This document shows positions 1 through 13,000 of a DNA stretch of 64,000 bases, piece by piece. The stretch lies in the NCBI RefSeq assembly GCF_032118995.1, contig NC_092648.1, positions 20,798,450 to 20,862,449 on the forward strand. The letters run 5' to 3'. Both the position numbers and the translations under genes were made by a program. The notes below the pieces were generated by a model. The model searched no databases. It was given only the letters and a program-made list of their open reading frames with translations, and was not told where the DNA came from. The stretch comes from Asterias amurensis (taxonomy: Eukaryota > Echinodermata > Asteroidea > Forcipulatida > Asteriidae). How positions within the stretch are numbered: position 1 is the stretch's first letter; each line of letters opens with the position of its first letter.

Positions 1-715
1 GCAAAGATACATCGCAGGCTCCACTTCAGAGAGCCAGAAAACCTACGGCTGTATGGATTTGCATAATTGAACACACTGTTTTTGCATGAGAAGGGGGAAT
101 TTGAGAAACATGGATTTTTTCTTCTTCTTTTTTTTTCTTTGTGAGGAGCTGACACAGTGTTGTTGATAAACAGTTTACAAGTATACATTTGTATAAAGAG
201 ACTTTTGTAAGACTTGTGGACTGCCGCTTTTGCAAATGCCATCAGTGCTTTGAAGTAGAGTAAAGATCATACATGTATGCTAAAATTAAAGAAATAGTAA
301 TGGCAGTTTCAGTATGTTTTTACTTATACTTCAAAATAATTCAATACACATAAAATTATAATAATGTTAAAACTTTGGGAGGCTTATCATCCTTACAGGC
401 AGCTGAGAAGCTGAATTGCGAAGGACGCGCCTACAACACAAGTCGAGGTATTCACAGTCACGGAATTGTCTTTGGCAGCCAGCCACATCAACATATGACC
501 ACCAGAGATCGAAATGACAGCCAGAGATCGAAAGTGTTTGATTTTTCTGGAAGGTGAAAAACTGGAGGGCCTGGAGAAAAGAACCTTGTTGCATAGGAGA
601 GAACCAATGCCAGAAAAAACTCACATTTGGCCTTTGCCGGGAATCAAACCAGGGCCACAGTGGTGAGAGGCGAGTGCTTTACGCTCTAGCCACCCACGCC
701 ACAAACAAATTCCAC
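1..715. other. Intron sequence with tRNA-like SINE remnant
   Basis: No exon was found on either strand. Positions about 610-690 read on minus as a decayed tRNA-like head (box-B-like GGTTTGATTCCC), probably an old SINE. Long frames here are open by chance. Confidence 0.4.
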
Positions 716-886
716 CAGGCATGTATGCTTTGTAGTGAAAGGGCAAGGGCACCAAGGCATTTTCTCCTTGGTAAAGAGCACCCTATAAGGAAATTGTCAA
801 TTTCTACTAAAGGCACCAAGGCAATGCCCAGGGGGCATGAGGGAAATCGCCTTTGTTACCTCCGTGAAGTACATGTATCAGGCCTG
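716..886 (-). mobile_element. CAGGCCTG-ended MITE (family 3), minus copy
   Basis: About 170 bp. Ends are near-inverted (CAGGCATGTATGCTTTG at left, CAGGCCTG at right). The interior reads, on minus, TGCCTCC, CATTGCCTTGGTGCC, GGTGC, AATGCCTTGGTGCCCTTGCC. The same order recurs at 4597, 10485, 12459, 12741, 17402, 22719 and 26842. The CAGG/CCTG ends resemble hAT-type elements, but I could not confirm 8-bp target duplications. Confidence 0.75.
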
Positions 887-2417
887 ACTACCTATATAGA
901 AATTAGTATGCGAGTCCATTGTGATGCAATTTATGCGCACAGCCGTTTATGCAAAATTCAGCTTTCCCCAGTGGTCAATCCAATAAATTTTGCTCTACAA
1001 GTCTTTCATGTAGTAAAAAGGCATTCTTTATCCATTGCTGAGAAAGATAACAGAAGGCATGCCAGGCAGTCACACAAAAATGATCAGGCACAGTATTTTC
1101 TCACTCAGTTCTATTCTGTGGCTCAAATGCATTCTCTGTCAGGAAAAACAAACGCCAGCTTCCTTCGTCTGGATGGTTATTGTCAAAATTAACTCAACTG
1201 AAAAATTGTCTCACTTTTTTAAAATTTTATTTCATTGCATACAAAGACAGCAACAAAACATGCTGGTGTCAAATGCAATAAGTGCTAAGAACTGTATAAA
1301 TTATATTCTGAATTGGGCTTTTAAATAATTCAACACATCAATTTCAATTAGTATACACATTGCATCAGAAGAAGTTGAGTAATGAAAACTAAGACCAAAC
1401 AAACCCTCAATAGTATACTGTGAAAAAACCACAATAACTACATCTGTCACTGTACTTACAAGTCTATTACCAACTAAAGAAGATTGTTTTAATAACTGAG
1501 CTGGATAAATTGTTCTGCTTCGTGGAAAATTCAGGCGCCACTCGCTCTGCGTAGGTAATTTTTTCTCATAATAAACCAATATTGATCCCAATCCTAAAAA
1601 GGTTGGTACAAAGTGTTTTCACAGCGGCCAATGTCTCTCTTGTGAAACTGATCAATGGCCGGTGTTAAATAAAGCGGGGAAAATGGTACTGGACTGTGAC
1701 GCCTTGCACAAGAACCCCAAGGCTCTCTGAAATTTCAGATTCAAACCGAGAGAGAAAAACAAAATATCTGGAACAGTGCCTCACCGCGGGAAGCCATGAT
1801 AGTGTTCATGTATCCCGACTAATTGAAATGAATATAAAGGGATACATTACCTGGATCTGCAAGACTAATGCCCGGACTACACCAACTTATCAGATTAAGG
1901 AAAGCTTTAAGGTATAAACCTAAGCAACGGAAATTCCGGCCGACACATTTTTTCATAAATGCAGGAGGTGTCTCTCCGGCATACGTATACGGACTTTGCA
2001 AATTTGACAGGGACGACTGATCGATACTGACAGTGGTAATAGCATCATGTTTTACTGGTTTGTGGCGGGGCGGTATTTTTTTTAAGAAATGAAAATTAAG
2101 GAGTTGAGTTTAATGAAGGAGACAGCCCTGATTGGTCAATCGGATTAGGCGAATCTTGACGACAAACCGAGAATGAAATGAGCTGGTATACCGCTCTCAT
2201 CCCTGCAAGATGGGATCCCAAGGTTGTTTGCGCACCGGTGAAATCAGCGGCGTGTTTAATTTCCTACACGGCTTATCAATTCATGAATTTTGATTTAATT
2301 TCATATCTGGTTGGCGCGTCCCATCCAGACGGATATCAAGTCAGTCAGTGTGAAGCACAGCTGAGTGAATCTGCCCTCTGCATTAATTAAGCTCACTTTC
2401 ATAGCGATGACCCGCTG
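887..2417. other. Intron sequence, nothing recognised
   Basis: AT-rich, with no convincing exon, hairpin or tandem structure on either strand. Confidence 0.5.
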
Positions 2418-3090
2418 ACATTTCTTCTTGTCTATCTACATTTTACTCATTTTGTAACAGGAGAAAAAAATGTATGTTAAATTTGCACTGGGGATAAAGA
2501 ATATTAATTTTGGTTTTACCCATACACACTGATGTGTGTTTCACTGTATACTCAGTACTTTCCTGAACTCTGTGAAAAAAAATCACAGGTATATCACTCG
2601 GATGGGATTCGAACCCACGATTGTTGCAATTCTAGAGCAGTACCAACTAGACCAGAAGATTGCACGGTAGCTAGAGGCAGTTCAAATCCTTTTTGTATTT
2701 TAGCAGCGGGTACTGCAAGAAAAAACATTTTACACTCTGTATATTTTGGGTAGAAACATACTGGCAAGTTTATTTTTCTTCTTCCACACTACGCCTACAT
2801 TTTGCTAATTTTGTAAAAAAGGAAAAAATATCACACTTTCTTTATTGTCGGTAGAAACATACATGTACTGGCAAATTTATCTTCCTCCACACTACATGTA
2901 TGTCTACATTTTACTCATTTTGTAGAAGGAGAAGAAAAAAGTCACACTTTGTCTTTTGTCTGCAGAAACAAACTGACAAGCTTATATTTCTTCTTTCACA
3001 CCATGCCTACATTTTGCTCATTTTGTGTCTGGAGAAAAACAAAATCGTCTATCGTATATTGTTGGTAAAAACAAACTGACAAGTTGATAC
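2418..3090. repeat. Degenerate tandem repeat (about 110 bp unit), split by a SINE
   Basis: Imperfect units, each running: TTCTTC, cACacTAC, CTACATTTTGCTCATTTTGT, a GGAGAAAAA run, then GTAGAAACA and ACTGACAAG. One partial unit lies at 2418-2475 and about four follow from 2745 to 3090. The SINE at 2485-2750 sits between the first and second units. Confidence 0.7.
2485..2755 (-). mobile_element. tRNA-derived SINE, copy 1
   Basis: Contains GGGATTCGAACCCACGA (minus-strand box B), then a stretch shared with 28850-29155: GCAATTCTAGAGCAGT, GGTAGCTAGAGGCAGTTC, AGCAGCGGGTACTGCA, and the border GGGGATAAAGAATATTAATT. Two copies with the same internal order support a real family. Confidence 0.75.
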
Positions 3091-3911
3091 TTTCCTAGTG
3101 AGAGAAGGGAATGAGGAGAGGAGGGAAAGAAACGTTTGTAAATTACAATATCATTATAATATCAGTAATTATAAAACACATTTATATAGCTCGGAATCCA
3201 CTGCAAAAATGCTCCCAGGCGCTTTACAATAATAAAAAAAGAACAAAATAAAACATTTAATCACAAAAAGTAAAATCATGAAAAAGTCACAAATAAGCTC
3301 CACAGATGTGATCAATATAAAGCAATAACGGATAAAGTATACAGATATCTATCAATCAATCAATCAATCACAACAGTAAAATCCATGTGAAATATAAAAA
3401 CACTGAAGAAAAAGTTACAAGACTATACACTAAATAAAAATATTTAAAATGAAATCAGTATTATGTTAGGGATGATCTTATTATAAGCTTATGTCGAACA
3501 TTTGTGCAACATTTTACCGGTGTCACTGGGGCTTACTGCTCCTACCCCCCCCCCCAAAAAAAAACCAACAAAAAAACAAAACAAGTAACAGGTAAAATAT
3601 GAAGCATACAAAAACAAAATACATACAAATCATTGAGAGAGTAATAATAGTAAAAGGTAAAAAAGTAAATGGTTAAGTAGAAAATAGTGTGATACAATAT
3701 TAAGAGATTGTACAAAAATACAAAGTGATTAAGATTCTTTAGATGATAAACTCCCTGAAATATTACTCTGACTATTCCCAGTATTCCCAGGTATAAAAGG
3801 GGCTGTATTTAAAAGCATACATCGATTGTAATTGGTTGACGGATTGGACAACGTCTGATAGGAACCTAGACTGACAGCCCAACAACAGTGAACACTAAAA
3901 CACTACAGTAC
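3091..3911. other. AT-rich intron flank with small repeats
   Basis: Includes a SINE/LINE tail-like stretch near 3176-3232 (ATTTATATAGC then GGCGCTTTACAATAATAA), an (ATCA)n tract at about 3353-3370 and a C/A run at about 3545-3575. No coding sequence was recognised. Confidence 0.5.
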
Positions 3912-4046
3912 CTGACTGATGCGATTGTATCCATACTGCTTGAATCGTTCATCGTAAAGCGGCACGTCCCGGTGTCCGATGAAGAACGGTTCCCATAGGG
4001 GCTTCCATTCTACTGTGTAGGCGATGTTGACTGCACCAGCGGTACC
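3912..4046 (-). CDS. B4GAT1: B4GAT1-like exon 2
   Basis: Forty-five codons between an acceptor ending TTGTGCAG and a GTACTG donor. The translation contains EWKPLWEPFFIG, DVPLYDERFKQYG and YNRISQ, which align with the human WQDPWEPFYV, FDERFRQYG and FNRISQ blocks and directly follow the end of exon 1. Both borders are phase 0, matching exon 1. The acceptor sequence has a tandem duplicate 190 bp upstream in the intron. Confidence 0.88.
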
Positions 4047-7000
4047 CTGCACAATACAAAAACCCATCAAATATATCAAATCTCAAATTTGGATTCATCC
4101 AGGTTTTCTTTTGAAGGAGATCTCAATGTGACACAAAAACACAGAAAAGTGATCACTGACCTCACGTTTTGACCCCAGAGCAGGGTTCCAAATAGTGAAG
4201 GGACATGCAGTGTTCTCAAGATGTGATTAATAAACCCTGCACAATCGAAACCCATCAAATATATCAAATCTCAACATTAGATTCATCAAAGTGGTTTTTT
4301 TTTAAGAGATCTCAATGTGACACCAAAACACAGAAAAGTGATCAACGACCTCACGTTTTGATCCCAGGGCAGGATTTCAAATAGTAAAGGAACATGAAGT
4401 ATTCTCAGAATGTGATTTATTAACCTGAATGTCATCTAACAATTGGTTAAAATTTTCCACAAAGTTCCCAGATACAGTGCAAGAATTGCTTCAATGCACT
4501 GTATTTGTGTGTTGGGATAGCACAAAGAATTCATGTGATTTATATGGGGAGCACCTGTCTACTTTCAATAAAAGTATTGTCAATTTAGGACTAAAGCAGG
4601 CCTGATACTTCACGGAGGCAACGAAGGCAATTGCCTCCGTGTCCCCTGGTCATTGCCTTGGTGCCCTTGAAATGCTCCAGTACAAATTTGCAATTTCATC
4701 ATTTAGGGTGCCCTTTACCAAGAAGAAAATGCCTTAGTGCCCTTGCCCTTTCAAAAACGAAGCATACAGCCCTGCTAAAGGCTACATTGTAGATCTTTTT
4801 TTTCATGCAATATCAGGCATGTACATGTATGATAATGGGTCCTCCTTCGAAAAAAGTGGGAATTTTTAGTTGAGTACAAGGTTTGACCTACATGTACGTA
4901 CATACCATGGTGTAGGCCCTAATACATTTCAGGCTTTTTAATCACAATTTTTTCAGATTTTTTTTTTTTTTTTTTTTTAAGGGCAAAAAAAACCCAGACT
5001 AAAGTAAGGAAACATATCATGCCTGCAATATGCTGCACTTTGTCATGTTTCTTCCAGTTCCATCGTGTGTTTTATTTGCAAACTTTAGCACTTTTCACAT
5101 TAAAGGAACACGTTGCCTTGGATCGGACGAGTTGGTCTTTGAAAAGTGTTTGAAACCGTTTGTTATGAAATGCATATGGTTAGATAGATATTTTAAAAGT
5201 AGAATATAATGATCCACACAAGTATCACTCAAAATTGCGTGGTTTTCCCTTTTACCTCGTCGACTAACACGGTCTGCCATTTATGGGAGTCAAATTTTTG
5301 GCCTGCCGTGTTAGTTCGTAAAGGAAAAGGAAAACCACACAATTTCTAGGCAAGTTTGTGTGGATCATTGTATTCTACTTTTAAAACATCTTTCTAACCA
5401 CATGCATTTTATAACAAACGGTTACAAGTTTAACGCTTTTTAAAGAACAACTCGACCGATCCAAGGCAATGTGTTCCTTTAAAGAGCCACTTCCCAAGAA
5501 ATAAAACACCAGGAAATTTGTGGGGGAGACATAACCCAGAGCTGCCAACATTTGCAATCAGGGATATTTTGTACTACGGCAGTCAGGGAGATATTTAGAG
5601 TAATACATTCAACAAAATAGAAACACAGTTTCCATAGTCAGGGAGACTTTTAAATGTGTTCATCAGATCAAGGAAAGATTGGTTTAATTTCAGGGAACTT
5701 TCTGCAGAATCAGGGAGAATTGGAAGCTCTGTTAACCCAACCATGCCCCCGCCACACCCCTGGGAACATTAATGAACCACTCAGTATGATAACCCTGGCG
5801 CTTTCTCCATTAATCCTACTCCAAAGCAAGGGGAAGCTTTTTTCCCTGGACGATGCAAGGGGGAGAAATTTAAGTGTGAAAGTGTCAATCACACTTTCCT
5901 GGGAAACACGTTTAGTGTGAAATGGGTTCAATACTTATGATTGGGCAGGGCCCTTTTGCAACAAATCTGTCAAGCACGAAAATTCACTGGCACAGAAAAA
6001 AATTGCTTAGAAGGAACAGGTGATGACTAGCAAAAAAGCCATGTTGTGAATTTACTCGTCTCTGGTCCACTCATTTTTGCTCATTAATCAGTAATTGGGT
6101 TTAAAGACATTGGACACTGTTAGCAATTGTCAAAGACTAGTCTTCACAGTTGGGTGTATGTCAACATATATATGCATAAAATAACAAACCTGTGAAAATT
6201 TGAGCTTAATCGGTCCTCGAAGTTGAGAGATATTAATGAAAGAAAAAACACTCTTGTCGCACCATGGTCACACGAAGTTGTGTGCTTTCAGATGCTTGAT
6301 TTCGAGACCTCAAATTCTAAATCTGAGGTCTCAAAAACAAATTCATGGAAAATTACTTCTTTCTTTTTATATTATCAACCTCTCCCCATTACTCGTAATC
6401 AAGAAAGGTTTTATGATAATAAATGTTTTGAGTAATTACCAATAGTGTCTACTGCCTTTAATAAGCTTCATGAATTTGTTGCCTATCTTTTGTTAAGACA
6501 TAAGAAACTTACATGTGTCCTGTCCCCTTCAATCTCGTTCCATTAACTATAAGTTACTCTGGTTATTATTAGGCCTATCGTTAAAGGAACACGTTGCCCT
6601 GAATTGGACGAGTTGGTCTATAAAAAGCGTTTGTAACCATTTTTTTTTAAAATGCATATGGTTAGAAAGATGTTTTAAAAGTAGAATACAATGATTCACA
6701 CAAGTTTGCCTCGAATTTGCGAGGTTTGCCTTTTACTGTGCGAACCAACACGGTCGGCCATTTATGGGAGTCAAAATTTTGACTCCCATAAATGGCCGAC
6801 CGTGTTAGTCGACGAGGTAAAAGGAAAACCGTGCATTTTCGAGGCATGTTTGTGTGGATCATTGTATTCTACTTTTACAACACCTTTTAACCCATGTGCA
6901 TTTCATAACAAACGGTTACACACGCTTTTCAAAGACCAACTCGACCGATCCAAGGCAACGTGTTCCTTTAATATTTTTGCAATGTACACATAATTAATAT

Positions 7001-10000
7001 TAAACTTCTAAGTATTAACCTAAAAAAAGTAGACATAGGGGGCCTACATTTGTAATGTAAAAATGGTATAAAAGTTACACAAGTAAAGACAATGTCTCTT
7101 ATTGATCTCTTCACCCTGATGAAAGTCTCTTGGGGAGGGGGGGGGGGGCACCTGAGTACACGTATGTGCTAAAGAATTGCATATTTCAATTCAAGAAATT
7201 CAATCAAAAAATCCAACCAGCATCTCCACAAACAAGCCTCTTTGCTCTTTGTTCCGAACAAAAAAACCTGCCCCGTGGAAAACAAATAGGAATGAAAAAT
7301 CCTGCTCTCGCTTAAGGATATTTTTTCAACAGGCCTTCAGCTGGAGAGCAAAGCTTTCACTTTAACAGCCAATGGGGCAGCGTGCATCTGCCCGATAATT
7401 ACTAGCATTACCATTTCATTTTGAGTGGCTTATCCTCGGCCATTTATATCCTACTTGCCCATCAATTTTCTTTATGAGAAGTTCAGAGGAAGCCTGCGGC
7501 GAAACTGACATGTAAATATTTTGTTTCCCGTCTCTTCTTGTTTCTGGCGACAGGCAAAACTTGTGTCAGACATTTGTGCATATCATGAGAAAAATATACG
7601 CCATGACTGCACTACAAATGTACATGTACACAGTATGGTAATTCTCTTGTGTGTTAAACTATTTCAAATACAGTTCCCTGACCATTTCATTTTTGTGATG
7701 CACTCAATTTCCAACAAACAGAGCCCTCATGAAAGTGGGGGGGGGGGGAAACAATTACAAGTCTCTAAACTCAACGTTGAAATGGTGTATTGAATGTCAA
7801 TTTATTTGATACTCTTTGAAAGGGAAATTTGAAGCATGTCTTCAGTGAACATAAAAAACAAATTGGTCTGTCAATTTCAAATGGGATTTTCAAATTTTGG
7901 TGTCAATCAAAAGGTCAAATTCATTGCTGTTTTGCATGAATAGCACACAAATTCAATCATTTTAATTCAAATTCTCTGTACAAAATGTGACATCATTGAA
8001 CGTTTCGGATTTTGATCACAACTGCACTTGAATGGTATCAAACACTTTCACCACTTTAATGTGAGGTTGGACTCTTGGAGACAAGTAATTCTTGTTCTCC
8101 ATTTACATAAGGACTCTCTAGGAACATGAGCGGATCTCAAACACTGAAATTGACCTTGGAGCCCCTCTTTAAACTTTAATGTACAGTTCCACATCACAAC
8201 ATTCTAAGAAATCAATATTCAAGGATCGAGGCATGTCTCACTTCAGGACCCGACTGAACAAATATGTAGTGTATAGTCAAGGTTGCACATTCATCAAGCC
8301 TTACATATTACACTGGTTAACCTTCAAATGTAATGAAACTTATTTGTATTATTCATAAACCTTATTATCCAAATTACTTTTCCATAATTACAATGGCATC
8401 CATTTGGAGTTGTTCTTGATGAAAGTTTACACCAGCGTGGCAGACTGGAGACAGAAGTCTCGTTTAAGTTCACCACTACTTGTTAATTTAAACAGCATTG
8501 CACAATGAGCAAACTAACATGTATACGATGCGTGTTCTTGCATACGTATTGGCGCAGCGCATCGAGCTGTGAAAGACAGTGTAATTTCCTTTCCTGACGA
8601 TAGTCCTAGTTTATGATTTATTTCTATTAATTTCAGACGGAGAAAGCCAGACTCATTATAGCTTTAATGACTATTATGCCATTAATGGTAATGAGGTAAA
8701 AAAGAGACAGGCTATAAATTTAGATAATGGCAGATCATTACCATAACAAGCCACTCAGGCATTGAAGCAAGCCACTCAGGCATTGAAGTATCCCATTCCA
8801 AAGAAATCTATCCGCAGGACTTGGACCCAGTTTTTGAGCAGAAACTACTGTTTGCCAAATACTTAACTCTTGAATGATTCTGAGTTCATTTTGGTGAGAA
8901 TATTTTCATTTGTTGAAATATGGAATCATCCAAACAACTCGGCTTCACCTCATTGAATGGCTTATTGAATGGTACACAAATAATGAATGTTTTGAGTGCA
9001 ACGGTGCAAATATTTTCATGAGTTGAAAGATGGAATGTCCGCCTTGCTATATAGAACATTTCATCTTTAAACTCATGGAAATATTCTCACTCTTGCATGA
9101 ATTAAAATCATTCATTATTTGTTTTATATAACATCCAAGTAGATCTTTGTCACAAATTTACCGTATCAGAAATATACACCAAATACCTACTTTACAGGAT
9201 GCATCATGTACATCGTTCTATACCAGAAACAAAATATTGATCTAAAACAGGAAATTCCACCCTTACAATCATCAGACACATTTCAGAATTCCATATTTCT
9301 ATCCAACTAAAAAGTCTACATTCTCCAAAGGTGTGTTGTTTTACACAGACCCTGCCATCTACATTACATCTTAGCCAGGCTGTTCAACTTGAAACCACAG
9401 TTCCTCGGCATTAAGAGAGGGATTGAAAGCGTATACACAAATGTGTAGGTATCTTGGGAGGCCTCTTCAGATTGTATTGATCTTCCGTACTGAAGTCCCC
9501 ACTGTCATGTAAGATGTGTAGTGTGTAAGACCGAGTTAAAAAAAAAAATTAGCGTCCGGGTTCCTCAAAAAAGTAAAGTGGGAGGGGCATTTTTTTATTT
9601 TTTTTTTTCAAGACGATGGCAGCCATTCTATTTAAAATTTCATTGTTTTTTCTTCACTATTCAGATTCTATTGATCTTCAGTACTGAAGTCCCCACTGTC
9701 ATGTGTGAAGTGTAGTGTCTTAGACCATGGTAAGACAGAGTTAACAAAATAATATTTAGCGTCCAGGTTTCTCAATAGAGGAATTGGTGGTGGGTTTTTT
9801 TCAAGATGTGAGCCATTCTATTTTTTTTTGTTTTAACCAGCTCTGGTTTTTTCTTCACTCTTCAGATTGTATTGATCTTCAGTACTGAAGTCCCCACTGT
9901 CATGTGTGATGTGTAGTGTGTTAAACAGAGTAAAAGAAGTAAACTTTGTTTAGCATCCGGGTTCCTCAAAGTATATATTTTGTATGTTTTATTTTCAAGA

Positions 10001-13000
10001 TGGCCGCCATTCTATTTTTAAAACTGGGTCCTCATTTCCATTTGGGTTACCACATGTAACTGCAGTACAGTTCTCAATTGGGCTAAATGGGCAACATACT
10101 GGTTCCCAGTTGGGCTAATTAATGTGTGAATTTATACAAACCATCTTCAACCATCTTTTTGTTTTACAGCCATAATAATTGCAGCCACAATTGTTCTCAC
10201 GGTGAAAAACTGGAAGATTGGGTTCAACCAGCAGAATAAATGAGCCCTCCTCTAGAGATCAGAAACCTCTACTTGAGTGGGAGGGTCAGATGCTTAGGGT
10301 TGTGCTAAGTCAGTTGAACTTACATGTACACTTGGAAAAATATCTCTGGCAGGACTTTTTTACCCCACCACTTCTCAAAAACAACCTGTGGGATTATTTT
10401 GTACTCATGAGTTGATGCACCTGCATACCATGCATGCCGAGGGAGAAAAAAAAGTGTTCCTGACCAACTAGCCGAGTGATCTGACAGGTATGATATTTCT
10501 TGGATGCAATGAAGGCGATTGCCTCCATGCCCCCAGGTCATTGCCTTGGTGTCCTTGAAATGATCCCATAGAAATTTACAGTATATGGTGCCCTTTACCA
10601 AGGAGAAAATGCCTTAGTGCCCTTCATCTGAGAAAAAAACAACATACAAGCCTGATCTGATATTCAAACACTGTACATGAGCACACAAAATGTGTAGTTG
10701 AAAGTATTTCTTTGTGTTATGGATTGTCCTTGTGTTAACTTTTGGTCCTCGGTTGAGATGTCCAGTGTAAACTTGTTTTGGTTGTAGTCTCCCGACTGTT
10801 ATTTCATGCACACAGCTCAAACCACACTTGGTTCCGGAGACATCAGTAAGTTGAAGGACGAAAGACAAGATTCCAAAGTCTTTTTTTTTTCATTCTTGAA
10901 TTACGTGTACCATTACAAGGGCCATCCCACGCCACGCTATCTTTGTAAATGAAAGCGAGCAGGAAACGAGAACTGGCCTCTTGAAATTCTCACCGGGCAT
11001 CTTCAGTGGTCTAGTCGGCCCTAGAATATGATTAAGGGGTGTGGGTTCGAATCCCACCCAAGTAGGTTGGAGTGGATTATTTTTCCACAAGACTTTGGAA
11101 ACACTATGCATACAGCACTTACATCACTTATCAGTGGAAGGATAAAACCAAGGTACATGTACTATTCTGTATTCCGGTTGAAAGTTATTACATCTAGATA
11201 ATAACAAAAAACTTCTCTGTATTTCCCTGTTTCAAGGCTACATACAAATTCCACCTATAATGTAGGGTCGTGAAACACTATGTGTTTTTTACGTGTTGAG
11301 GAACAGGTTTGTCCTTAAAAGTGTACAGAACAAAGGAATGTCAACAGAATGACTACAAGTGCAACACAGCGACACTATACTGTGTGTGTGTTCAGACCTT
11401 GGAGTTTATTGCTTGCGCATAATAACCTCTATACACACTATTTTCTCATCTAACATTAGACCAACATCTTGGTTAAGGACGGTTGTGTACATTAGTGATA
11501 GGATCTGGAAGCGATTATTCAAAAGAGCAGACAATTCCAATATTTGAATAGCTCAGTATACACAGAGCAACTTGCCATAGTTGTACAGGTTTGTATGGAA
11601 TGGATTGGCATTAGCTTTTGCAGTTCGATACAAATTGTTGCTGTTTAAACAGTCCAAGAAAAAAAAAAATATCACGGTACAGTATGCCTCAAATGTCAAA
11701 CTACTAATTCATCATAAAACGACCTTTTAATTTCCTGGCCACGGATAGTGCAAGACAACTTCTTGCTTTGAACATCGTAGTGAGCCTAGCTCATTTTTGT
11801 TTGAGGGGGGGGGGGGGGGACAGCTAAACCGGGCTTTTAGTTCAAAAGTGTTACTAGACCTGAATGTTTTTTTCACAATACCAGAATCATAACTATTCTT
11901 ATTTGAACAAGCAAGGTTTATCTCATTTGTCTTATTAATAATAGTTTCACACTTGAAACTAAAATTTGAAAATTTCTTGCGTCACTTTTGTTTACTTTGT
12001 AAAAGATTTGTTGTTGTTCTGAGTTTGAAACAAATTAAGAGTTAGTCATTCTTTTTTTAGTTCACAAAACTATTTCTGGTGGGCTCATCCTTATTCCCAA
12101 ACAAAGGGGAGGGGCCTCCCCTACAGGCTAATAAATGCACATGGTAGGGGCAGAAACCTAGACAATGCCTGAATGCAGTCCCACATTCATGCCCGTGGCA
12201 TTCCCTTCTTGCCGTTTCCAAACACACTGCATGTTTACCCTCTCTCAGCCAGCATCCCCAGGTACACATTAGAACACTCTGCCCAAACCCCAGCTTGTCA
12301 ATTCCCCGCTCGATTCATCTGAAATGAGGTGGACACCAAGCAGCAAATTGAGACAGATGACGCTGGCCTTTTCTTTATGGTTCGACTTTAAAGGACTGGG
12401 GTAATGCAGCAGCCTGTTGAGGCATGATGGGTCCCATACATACGAAAAGCACATTGTCAGATCTGATACTTCACACAGACGCTGCAAAGGTGATTGCCTC
12501 CCTATGCCCCCCTGGTCATTGCCTTGGTGCCTTTGAAATGCTACAGTAGAAACCTACAATTTTTCTCATATTAGGGTGCCCTCTACCAAGGAGAAAATGC
12601 CTGTATTGTTGCCTTTTGAAAATGGGGGAATGTACATGTACATGTATGATAGATTTATGGCATAAAATGTGAAACATCTTGAGCATGCTATCCTCAAGAG
12701 TTTTTATGAAAGGTCTCTAGGCAAGTATGATTGCTAAATTTTTGAAAGGGCAAGGGCGCCACAGAGGCATTTTCTACTGTGCATTTCAAGGGCATCAACA
12801 GACCAAGGCAATGACCAGGGGGGCATGGAGGCAATCGCCTATGATGCCTCCGTGAAGTATAAGGCCTGGGTCTACATGTAAAGTGACAGACTATTAGAGT
12901 CAAATGGATAGGTCACTGGAGCCTGGAGCAAATAATTAAAATCAATGGAGAATATATCATGGAGTATACCATGGGGTACTCAAATTGATGGACCAAGTGA

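Noticed and set aside
554-1192. 212-codon plus-strand frame as a gene
   Set aside because: It runs through a SINE remnant and a family 3 MITE; no domain signature.
1-3911. Last exon of the B4GAT1-like gene
   Set aside because: Looked on minus for the CELHVAGF and HKGF-type C-terminal blocks and did not find them; probably outside the window.
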